A DNA stretch of 5,570 bases from Bacteroidales bacterium. GTDB taxonomy: Bacteria > Bacteroidota > Bacteroidia > Bacteroidales > JAADJA01. The DNA lies in contig JAIOTR010000165.1 of assembly GCA_021106665.1 (NCBI GenBank), positions 1-5,570 on the forward strand, given 5' to 3'. Shown here piece by piece: positions 1-5,570 of this stretch (its first letter is position 1; each line of letters starts with the position of its first letter). The notes beneath the pieces were generated by a model that worked only from the letters and a program-made list of their open reading frames with translations, did not search any database and was not told where the DNA came from. The translations under genes were made by a program, and so were the position numbers.

Positions 1-87
1 CAATTATGTGTACGATAGCTTATGCCCTTACCAGATACAATCAGGTGTAATTGATATAACGGATTGTTTGCTGGTAACGGATGTGGG
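1..87 (+). repeat. Direct repeat, left copy (identical to 2627-2713)
   Basis: Read base by base, 1-87 matches 2627-2713 with no mismatch, and the first difference is G88 versus A2714. It encodes the linker before the CTD. The match begins at the window edge, so the true repeat may extend further left. Beyond 88 the similarity continues to the stop codon but falls off, most clearly after about position 115. Confidence 0.9.
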
Positions 88-382
88 GGAAACACCAACG
101 CCACAGGAGTATTTTGCGGGTTTAAATACAATTCCTGTAAAGGCTTATCCAAATCCGGTGAATGGGGGTGAGATTACTTTTGAGTTTCAAAACACCCAGC
201 ATCACCAAAATATGGAATTAAGGTGCTTCGATGTGTTTGGGGTGATGGTGCATGAGGAGAAATTATACAGACACCAAGGTGCCAGTAAAGTTGAAGTGCA
301 AAACTGGCAACCGGGGATGTATATTGCATTGGTTTATTCAAATGGGAAGGTTGTAGGGCAAACTAAGTTTATTGTACAATAA
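1..382 (+). CDS. T9SS type A sorting domain protein, C-terminal end only (copy A; 5' end outside window)
   Basis: The frame is open from the first base: codons begin at position 2 and base 1 is the last base of the preceding codon. It ends at TAA 380-382, so this is the tail of a longer gene and the GTG at 8 is not a real start. The first 36 visible residues are a linker with YDSLCP and a second Cys in DITDC. The last 90 are a T9SS type A CTD with AYPNPV at its start, NWQPGMY near the end and a final KFIVQ. In the known family this domain carries cargo across the outer membrane through the T9SS and is usually removed on surface anchoring. The passenger domain is not visible. By homology to copy B (1416-3008), which aligns without gaps to the last residue, it is probably a beta-propeller-like secreted protein; that is inference. 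No terminator hairpin follows, so transcription probably continues into 404-1363. Confidence 0.88.
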   Translation, partial: NYVYDSLCPYQIQSGVIDITDCLLVTDVGETPTPQEYFAGLNTIPVKAYPNPVNGGEITFEFQNTQHHQNMELRCFDVFGVMVHEEKLYRHQGASKVEVQNWQPGMYIALVYSNGKVVGQTKFIVQ

Positions 383-403
383 GATTTTATCCTTTCTTAA
401 ACA

Positions 404-1363
404 GTGGTAGAAACATCCATTGAAAAGGAAAGTGTATTACCGAATGCTATGGTTCGGGATGTTATGGTTGCCAATCCCCATTCTGCTACCTCTGATGAAT
501 TACTGGAAAAGCTGGATGAACGCATCAATCTAATGCCTAACTATATGAAGGCACAGGTACTTGAAGCCAGGAACAATGTAAGTTTAAAGGAAGAACTGGA
601 ATCAAAACTGGCTGGTTTGAAATTAAGACAAGCTAAGGCATTTAATGGATTAGTGAGGCAATATCTTACAGACACTATTGATCCTCAAGCAGGTTCAGAC
701 AGTCTTGTTGTTTTATTTCAATCATTTGATGACAAAAACATCAAATACCGTTTGGCCATGCTGCATATACAAAGAGGTGAATATCAACTTGGCAGTTCTA
801 TTCTAAATGCAATACCTTCAGGGTTCGACTTAAGCACAAAGGAATTGACAGAACATAATAATATGGAGGATTATTACAACCTGGTAAAAGGAATAAAGCA
901 GGCAGGACGTATAGAACTGGAAGCAGATGAAGATGAGGTACAACAATTTGTGAGTATAGAACAAACCGAAGCAGGGATTGCCAGTGTTTATGCGCGAAAT
1001 GTTCTTTTGGCTTTGGACGAAATAGAATACTTGGCTCCAATCCAGTTACCTGATTTGTATAAATCAAGCAAAGAAATGGAGGAATATCTGGAGTTGATAA
1101 ATACAGAACCGCCTACTCAATTAGCAGTATTTCCAAATCCTTCGAAAGATTATGTGATTGTTGAATATCATTTGGAAATTGAAAAGGACGGAATAATTGA
1201 AGTTAAAGATGTGAATGGAATTGTTGTAAAACAAGTAAAAATTGAGAGATTACAAGACCAGGTTACAGTTAGTACACAAAATTGGAAACCCGGATTGTAT
1301 ATAATAACACTAAAAATTGGTGGTAAGTCAATTGAAAGTTGTAAATTTACATTGATTAATTAA
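404..1363 (+). CDS. T9SS type A sorting domain protein, headless C-terminal fragment (probable 5'-truncated remnant)
   Basis: This is the C-terminal part of a T9SS cargo protein. From the GTG at 404, residues 10-235 are largely helical and charged, starting with VLPNAMVRDVMVANP and including an RGEYQLGSSILNAIP stretch that resembles a TPR helix pair. Residues about 239-319 are a type A CTD with VFPNPSKDY, KDVNG, NWKPGLY and final KFTLIN. From memory, this helical block (LPN..RDVMVANP, then LDER..MP.YM.A) commonly lies just before the CTD in large Bacteroidota surface proteins. There is no signal peptide, which a T9SS substrate needs to reach the periplasm. The only starts are GTG 404, four bases after an in-frame TAA at 398-400, and internal ATGs such as 449; none has a good ribosome binding site. 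The intact ending with a missing head suggests a broken gene. The frame is open over 319 codons, so the damage may be recent, or translation may restart from copy A, whose stop is 21 nt upstream. Confidence 0.75.
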   Translation: MVETSIEKESVLPNAMVRDVMVANPHSATSDELLEKLDERINLMPNYMKAQVLEARNNVSLKEELESKLAGLKLRQAKAFNGLVRQYLTDTIDPQAGSDSLVVLFQSFDDKNIKYRLAMLHIQRGEYQLGSSILNAIPSGFDLSTKELTEHNNMEDYYNLVKGIKQAGRIELEADEDEVQQFVSIEQTEAGIASVYARNVLLALDEIEYLAPIQLPDLYKSSKEMEEYLELINTEPPTQLAVFPNPSKDYVIVEYHLEIEKDGIIEVKDVNGIVVKQVKIERLQDQVTVSTQNWKPGLYIITLKIGGKSIESCKFTLIN

Positions 1364-1372
1364 AAACAAAAG

Positions 1373-1399
1373 AGCTTCGGGGTAGTCTACCCCGAAGCT
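1373..1399 (+). terminator. GC-rich stem-loop, probable terminator of the copy A / fragment unit
   Basis: A perfect 12-bp inverted repeat: AGCTTCGGGGTA at 1373-1384, loop GTC, then TACCCCGAAGCT at 1388-1399. It starts 9 nt after the stop codon at 1363. On the + strand the tail is only TTACTAATAATATT, a poor U tract. On the - strand the stem is followed by CTCTTTTGTTTTTAATT, so it would work better as an intrinsic terminator in reverse, although no gene is seen on that strand nearby. Termination on + is likely from stem strength and position, but a 5' leader structure for the next gene is possible. Confidence 0.65.
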
Positions 1400-1416
1400 T
1401 ACTAATAATATTAGTA
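1400..1416 (+). repeat. AT-rich inverted repeat abutting the start codon of copy B
   Basis: TACTAAT (1400-1406), loop AAT, ATTAGTA (1410-1416) is a perfect 7-bp inverted repeat directly next to the GC-rich hairpin. Its last base is the A of the ATG at 1416. It fills the place where a ribosome binding site would lie, and no GGAGG-like sequence is present. The stem is weak in RNA (mostly A-U) and could be chance in AT-rich DNA, or an operator-like or translation-affecting element. Confidence 0.4.
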
Positions 1417-3008
1417 TGAAATATTTATTTCTTTCATACCTGTTTGTTTGTTTATTTTCATTAGATGTACACTCCCAGAAATGGGACAACATTTATGGTA
1501 CTTCAAATCATACTGAAACACAAAGAGATCTTGTTGAATCCTATGATAATGGTTATTTGATAAGTGGCAGCTATAAAATACCTTCATCTTCTAATTGGCT
1601 GATTAAGACCGACATTAATGGAGATGTTTTATGGGACAAAGTGATTTTACATGATTTGCATGAAGTATTTAGTGGTAACCTTGACCAAAACAGTTCAGGC
1701 GAAATTGCTATCGGACGTTGCATTAGCCAGGACAATGGGGATCAATGGCCAACAGTTGTTAAACTGGATTCTTGTGGGAATAAACTGTGGTGCAGGGAAT
1801 TTATTGATGATGAATATACACATGGGTGGTTTGAAGATGTAATCTTGTTTGATAATGGTGATGTTTTGGCATTGGGGTACATGTTTACATTTGAAAGTTA
1901 TAATGAACGGATATTCCTTTATTATATTGACAAAAATGGTACTTTGGTATGGAGGCAATCTTATGCTTCCAAAGAAAACCATCCGTTGGTATTGGAAAGA
2001 ATGGGAGGGGGGTTGCATCAATTTGAAAATGAGTTTATTATTACCGGGAGATGTTATTATCCATATCTCGGCAACCCTACTATAGGTTACATAAGGCCAT
2101 TTTTTATTGGAGTAGATAACGAATTTAATGAGAAATGGATTTTACCATTCGGGGTAAATGACTCGCTTTTAGGTGAGGCGAATAGTGTTATACCTCTAAA
2201 TGATTCTGTTTATATGGGTGTCGGGTATATGTGGGCATCAGGCTCAAAGCCAAATTCCCTATATATGTTTTTTAATAATGAAGGTGAGGAATTGGGATAT
2301 ACACAAATAACAAATGAAGATATAGGGCCGGATATTCAGGCTAATATTCCGACAAGTATAGCAAGAATGAATGATAGTCTTTTTATTGCTTCAACATACT
2401 TTGGCACAGAACAATATGAAAACCCTTTTGGTGAACTTATTATTGATACGTCTGGTATTATATACAAATCTGAATCCCGTCCCAATACAACAGGAATAAG
2501 CACTTTAATTAAAACTTTCGATAATAAATATGTAATAGGATGTACATATAGACATTCTAACTCCAATAGAGATATTTACTTATACAAAATTAATGATAGC
2601 CTGCAACACGATACGGTTTATACCGGCAATTATGTGTACGATAGCTTATGCCCTTACCAGATACAATCAGGTGTAATTGATATAACGGATTGTTTGCTGG
2701 TAACGGATGTGGGAGAAACACCAACACCAAAGGAGTACTTTGCAAGTTTAAAAACTATAACTATAAAGGCTTATCCTAATCCGGTTAAGGAAAACCAAAT
2801 TACTTTTTCTTACACCAACACCGAACATCATCAAAATATGGAATTAAGGTGTTTTAATGTGTTTGGGGAGTTGGTACATCAGGAAAGGGTTTACCAGCAT
2901 CAGGGAGAAAGTAAAGTTAATATTCAAAGTTGGCAAGCTGGGATTTATGTTGTTCTTAACTATTCAAATGGCCAAATCGTTGGCCAATCGAAGTTTATTG
3001 TTAAGTAA
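1416..3008 (+). CDS. Secreted beta-propeller-like protein with T9SS type A sorting domain (copy B)
   Basis: A complete 530-aa protein. Residues 1-20 are a Sec signal peptide (MK, hydrophobic LFLSYLFVCLFSL, cleavage after VHS before Gln21), which supports the ATG at 1416. Residues about 25-400 hold repeated blade-like units of the pattern 'DNGYLISGSY ... LIKTDINGDVLWDK', recurring as VVKLDSCGNKLWCREF (115-129), FLYYIDKNGTLVWRQSY (167-183) and FIGVDNEFNEKWILPFG (230-246), with weaker later ones. This fits a beta-propeller or 'delta-60 repeat'-like fold. Residues 405-440 are the YDSLCP...DITDC linker, and 441-530 are the type A CTD (AYPNP 452-456, SWQAGIY 505-511, final KFIVK). No catalytic motif is seen, so a binding, adhesive or structural surface role is only an inference. 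It has no Shine-Dalgarno sequence, as is common in this phylum. Its last 126 codons are paralogous to 2-382: 35 of 36 linker residues are identical but only about 58 of 90 in the CTD. Confidence 0.92.
   Translation: MKYLFLSYLFVCLFSLDVHSQKWDNIYGTSNHTETQRDLVESYDNGYLISGSYKIPSSSNWLIKTDINGDVLWDKVILHDLHEVFSGNLDQNSSGEIAIGRCISQDNGDQWPTVVKLDSCGNKLWCREFIDDEYTHGWFEDVILFDNGDVLALGYMFTFESYNERIFLYYIDKNGTLVWRQSYASKENHPLVLERMGGGLHQFENEFIITGRCYYPYLGNPTIGYIRPFFIGVDNEFNEKWILPFGVNDSLLGEANSVIPLNDSVYMGVGYMWASGSKPNSLYMFFNNEGEELGYTQITNEDIGPDIQANIPTSIARMNDSLFIASTYFGTEQYENPFGELIIDTSGIIYKSESRPNTTGISTLIKTFDNKYVIGCTYRHSNSNRDIYLYKINDSLQHDTVYTGNYVYDSLCPYQIQSGVIDITDCLLVTDVGETPTPKEYFASLKTITIKAYPNPVKENQITFSYTNTEHHQNMELRCFNVFGELVHQERVYQHQGESKVNIQSWQAGIYVVLNYSNGQIVGQSKFIVK
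2627..2713 (+). repeat. Direct repeat, right copy (identical to 1-87)
   Basis: This is the second copy of the 87-nt perfect match, lying inside copy B and covering codons from Asn405 through most of the linker before the CTD. Synonymous sites are also identical, whereas the following CTD differs at many codons. The two copies are in the same orientation, 2626 bp apart, so recombination between them would delete or duplicate the intervening fragment gene and the body of copy B. Confidence 0.9.
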
Positions 3009-3079
3009 AAAAATGTTCAAGACATAGTATCCCATTGGCCAATTATGAAGACTTTATCCGGAGGAATAATTAAGTTACC

Positions 3080-4150
3080 TCAGAAATAATAACCAATGGA
3101 TACCACCACTCTGTCGCAATGAATATCTTCAGCTTCCTTTAAGGAGTGCAGGTCAACTGCTTGTGGGTAATAGATTACATGGGAATACCCAAACATAATT
3201 TCAAATTGTTTTAATTCATACCCCACCAACATTGAATAATTATGGCATTTGTAGGAATAACCGTCAATATTATAACGGGGAGTAAATGCAAACTCAGGAT
3301 TTATTTTCAATCCTGCATGATTAATCCGGAAACCGATGATATAATCCAGGTTCTTGAACGAAAAATCACTTCGCAAATCTTTATTTGAAAAATCATCCCT
3401 GCGAAAAATAAAATAAATGTTATACAGGGTTTTATCTTCTTTTGTAGGTTTTTTAAGATAATCATCTCCAAAGGCCAAAGTTAAAAAGGACAGATTCCTG
3501 AATTCGTCAGGGATTGAAACCCTTTCTTTGTCCGATTCTATGGCATCTCCAATATCCTCAATTTTGTATCTGTAACTCGAATAAATAGTATGTGCTGAAT
3601 GTTGGTACTGAAGAGAAAAGACCTTATACTTTAGATACAGTGAGAGATCATAACCGAACGGATAAGATTTGCTGAAAAACCGCTCATTCCCAATGCAATT
3701 ATAGCGTAAACCCAATCCTACCTGCAACCTCCATAAAGTTGTGTCGGAGAACCACAAGGTACGAATGACCTGTACGCCTGGAGAGAACACATTATTGTTT
3801 CCTTCTTTCTCGTAAACTTTTACCAAAACAGGAGGTTTGTTATAAACGTCAGGCACCTGCGAAGCGCCTGAAAAAAATGCCTCAAATCCAATACCAAATT
3901 CAGTATTCCGAAGCATCCGGCTTTCCTTCTGGTTAAATTTAAATCTTGAAATAAGATGAAAATTATCAAGCAGGTTTGGTACCGTATTTTGGTATTTTAA
4001 ATTTGAATATGTTTTGAAACCGATCCTGAAGTTTTGCTCATTGATAAGTTGAGATCTCAGGTTAGAGTATAAATCAAGGGATTCGTGAAAATATTGTCCT
4101 CTAATTACCGAAAAAGACAGAACAAAAAAAATCACCAGCCCGTAACGCAT
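3080..4150 (-). CDS. Signal-peptide protein, probable outer-membrane beta-barrel, function unknown
   Basis: A complete 356-aa protein; I do not recognise a named family. Residues 1-19 are a signal peptide (MR, hydrophobic YGLVIFFVLSFSVI, RGQ, cleavage around Gln19), supporting the ATG at 4148-4150, which also has a GGAGG upstream. The mature part is rich in aromatic residues and short alternating hydrophobic/polar strands, for example WRLQVGLGLRYNC (140-152), LSLYLKYKVFSLQYQHSAH (169-187), LDYIIGFRINHAGLKINPEF (268-287), SMLVGYELKQFEIMFGYSHV (306-325) and RVVVSIGYYF (347-356). The terminal Phe and aromatic last strand resemble the beta-signal read by the BAM assembly machinery. Together these suggest an outer-membrane barrel; this is inference from composition. 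It lies 35 nt downstream of the propeller gene and is probably co-transcribed with it. It converges with copy B across a 71-nt gap. Confidence 0.85.
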   Translation of the reverse strand: MRYGLVIFFVLSFSVIRGQYFHESLDLYSNLRSQLINEQNFRIGFKTYSNLKYQNTVPNLLDNFHLISRFKFNQKESRMLRNTEFGIGFEAFFSGASQVPDVYNKPPVLVKVYEKEGNNNVFSPGVQVIRTLWFSDTTLWRLQVGLGLRYNCIGNERFFSKSYPFGYDLSLYLKYKVFSLQYQHSAHTIYSSYRYKIEDIGDAIESDKERVSIPDEFRNLSFLTLAFGDDYLKKPTKEDKTLYNIYFIFRRDDFSNKDLRSDFSFKNLDYIIGFRINHAGLKINPEFAFTPRYNIDGYSYKCHNYSMLVGYELKQFEIMFGYSHVIYYPQAVDLHSLKEAEDIHCDRVVVSIGYYF

Positions 4151-4160
4151 AGTTTTTTAA

Positions 4161-4165
4161 CCTCC
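4161..4165 (-). promoter_or_regulatory. Shine-Dalgarno-like GGAGG for the beta-barrel gene
   Basis: CCTCC on the + strand reads GGAGG on the - strand, 10 nt before the ATG at 4148-4150, within an otherwise A/T-rich gap (AATCGGAGGTTAAAAAACT). Classical SD motifs are uncommon in Bacteroidota, so this may help an otherwise typical A-rich leader. It supports the chosen start and separate translation of the second gene. Confidence 0.5.
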
Positions 4166-4185
4166 GATTTTTTGAAAAGATAAAT

Positions 4186-5570
4186 TTACTCAATTTGAAA
4201 ATTCACAACTTTATTCTCTAAACCAATGATCAAATCGGTTTTGCCATTTTTATTCAAACTTCCCACAATAAAAGAATTGATTCCGTATAGATTCTGCTCA
4301 ACATAAGCAAGGCCATTTTTATCGAAAACAATTATCTCATTATTTTCAGGGTTCATGATTCCAAGATAAAGTTTATTTTGCTTTCCTTCAAAAATTACCG
4401 GTTGCCGGTCAACATTAAATTCAAAACTATGTCCCAGAATAACTTTTTTAAACCGGTCGAATACAGTTAACATATTTCCATCAATAAAAATAAAATCATT
4501 GATATTGTTCCCGGAAAAGTCATAGTATAAAAAATAATGATCTTCCGAAAAATCGCCAAAGTTTGTTGTGTTGATTTTACCTTTATCAGTAATATAAACG
4601 AGTTTGCCTTTATTATTGGTTGATATGAAAACACCTTTGCTATTGGTTCGGTTGATATGAAATTTAGAATTCTTCGCTTTTTTGAACTTATTTTTAATTT
4701 TAATACGTTCCTCTCCCCTTCTGTTTGTAATGGTTACATTTCCTTTTTCATCAGTAATAAATAAATAATCTTTTCCACCCTGCACCAAATGCTCAATAGC
4801 TTGTGTAACCGAAACTTTTGTCTGTACTTTTTTCCATCCTTTCACCAATTTTCCATTCATATCGAAATTATAAATTTTGTTGTCAGCCAAAGCCAATAAC
4901 AGTCTGTAATTTTTATCATTTTCATAATCGAGTACAACCACCGGATTAGTTGCATGGGTAATCAATTTAAGCGGGTAATCAGCAACGTAATTTCCATTCA
5001 AATCAATTAAATAGAAATAATTCTTCGTTCCTAAAAAATATTGTGTTTTACCATTTTTGTAATAATCAATTTCATATACTTTGCTTAAGGGCGCTTCAAT
5101 CAACGGTATTTTCCACTGTATTTGACCAATATGATCAATCAGGTACATATTGTTCAACTTATCAAAAGCAATTACATTCAGCTTTCCACTTTTATGATTC
5201 CTGATAAAACAAGGACTACCGGCTACTTCAGCTTCCAGATCAGCTTCCCAGTTCGACGGATTTACCTCCTGGTAGGTGGGATTGTATTTCAGGTAAATGC
5301 TGGTATAAAACATCCTGTTGATGTAACTGAATTGAATTGCCAGTCCTTCAAAATTGCGCAGGATATTTTCATTTTTTAATAATACATCTCCAAATTCCTG
5401 ATTGAAATAATTGCTTAGTTCATTTAAGCTGTTTCTGATATTACAATAGAAGTAGATATTTGATCTGTCGGAAATATTATTACAAAAATTCTGATAGTTG
5501 AAGTTCTCCACCAGTGTTTTTTGATTATAAAAATTGTTGATCAGGCCGATAAGGTCAGCTGGGTTATTGG
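4186..5570 (-). CDS. Beta-propeller protein with PQQ/VCBS-like repeats, possibly DUF3352-type (N-terminus outside window)
   Basis: The frame stays open to the right edge (upstream residues read ...NNPADLIGLINNFYNQKTL), so the GTG at 5509-5511 is not the start; about 460 residues are visible, ending at TAA 4186-4188. Counting from that GTG, residues 1-80 look like the end of a globular domain (SNIYFYCNIRNSLNELSNYF, then FYTSIYLKYNP). From about 95 there are repeated blades: IRNHKSGKLNVIAFDKLN plus NMYLIDHIGQIQWKI (a PQQ-like unit, 103-134), YFYLIDLNGNYVADYPLKL (165-183), LADNKIYNFDMNGKLVKGWK (208-227), LVYITDKGKINT (304-315), and two VCBS/FG-GAP-like units, DFSGNNINDFIFIDG (331-345) and GSLNKNGKTDLIIG (417-430). 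From memory this order resembles Bacteroidota proteins annotated DUF3352, which often have an N-terminal membrane anchor; neither DUF3352 nor an anchor can be confirmed here. A Lys-rich stretch (269-283) interrupts the blades. No catalytic residues are apparent. It is probably the upstream gene of an operon with 3080-4150. Confidence 0.82.
   Translation of the reverse strand, partial: NNPADLIGLINNFYNQKTLVENFNYQNFCNNISDRSNIYFYCNIRNSLNELSNYFNQEFGDVLLKNENILRNFEGLAIQFSYINRMFYTSIYLKYNPTYQEVNPSNWEADLEAEVAGSPCFIRNHKSGKLNVIAFDKLNNMYLIDHIGQIQWKIPLIEAPLSKVYEIDYYKNGKTQYFLGTKNYFYLIDLNGNYVADYPLKLITHATNPVVVLDYENDKNYRLLLALADNKIYNFDMNGKLVKGWKKVQTKVSVTQAIEHLVQGGKDYLFITDEKGNVTITNRRGEERIKIKNKFKKAKNSKFHINRTNSKGVFISTNNKGKLVYITDKGKINTTNFGDFSEDHYFLYYDFSGNNINDFIFIDGNMLTVFDRFKKVILGHSFEFNVDRQPVIFEGKQNKLYLGIMNPENNEIIVFDKNGLAYVEQNLYGINSFIVGSLNKNGKTDLIIGLENKVVNFQIE

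Noticed and set aside
798..1067. An 89-codon open frame on the minus strand
   Set aside because: It lies fully inside the 404-1363 frame, has low-complexity Leu/His/Pro-rich content with no domain, and looks like an antisense shadow.
1317..1349. Possible Bacteroidota-type promoter for copy B: TTGG at 1317-1320 and TAAATTTA at 1342-1349
   Set aside because: The -7 element lacks the final G of TAnnTTTG, the -33 element is partial, and such matches are expected by chance in AT-rich DNA. It remains only a place to look for a start site.
1695..2021. A 108-codon open frame on the minus strand, and short + frames at 1651-1842 and 1849-2085
   Set aside because: All overlap the well-supported copy B gene in other frames and show no signal peptide, motif or separate start signal.
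1..3008. A transposon or insertion sequence bounded by the 87-nt direct repeats
   Set aside because: The repeats are coding, lie inside paralogous genes and no transposase, integrase or terminal inverted repeat is present; paralogy with gene conversion explains them better.
3034..3071. Palindrome ATTGGCCAAT (3034-3043) and a 6-bp repeat AATTAT/ATAATT (3041-3046, 3066-3071) as terminators of the convergent genes
   Set aside because: The palindrome has no loop and the second is a short AT-only stem with a 19-nt loop and no U tract; neither supports a terminator call. No convincing terminator is seen in 3009-3079.
5122..5379. An 85-codon + strand open frame
   Set aside because: It is antisense to the propeller gene, whose protein has clear repeat motifs over the same bases; no independent coding evidence.

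Overview
The window looks like chromosomal DNA of a Bacteroidota bacterium, probably Bacteroidales-like. The grounds are low G+C, Shine-Dalgarno-poor starts, signal peptides ending just before Gln, and three copies of a type A C-terminal sorting domain (CTD) of the type IX secretion system (T9SS: YPNP/FPNP near the start, W-x-x-G-[IML]-Y near the end). I see no tRNA, rRNA, CRISPR array, transposase or phage gene.

Layout. (1) Positions 1-382, + strand: the 3' end of a T9SS-secreted protein ('copy A'), cut by the left edge. (2) 404-1363, +: a 319-codon reading frame that looks like the headless C-terminal part of another, larger T9SS surface protein. It has a helical region and its own CTD, but no signal peptide and no convincing start. 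(3) 1373-1416: two back-to-back palindromes, the first a strong GC-rich hairpin and likely terminator. (4) 1416-3008, +: an intact 530-aa secreted beta-propeller-like protein ('copy B') whose last 126 residues align without gaps to copy A. (5) 3009-3079: a short convergent gap. (6) 3080-4150, -: a 356-aa signal-peptide protein with the look of an outer-membrane beta-barrel. (7) 4186-5570, -: the C-terminal part of a beta-propeller protein, resembling Bacteroidota DUF3352-type proteins, running off the right edge. Items 7 and 6 are 35 nt apart and are probably one operon, transcribed toward copy B.

How it fits together. The left half is a small cluster of T9SS cargo that has been rearranged. 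Copies A and B are exactly identical for 87 nt just before their CTDs and then diverge sharply, and a decapitated CTD protein lies between them. This suggests recombination or gene conversion among surface-protein genes. The right half is an unrelated cell-envelope pair of unknown function. I do not see a clear new defence, mobile or metabolic system; the mosaic structure of the T9SS cargo genes is the most notable feature.
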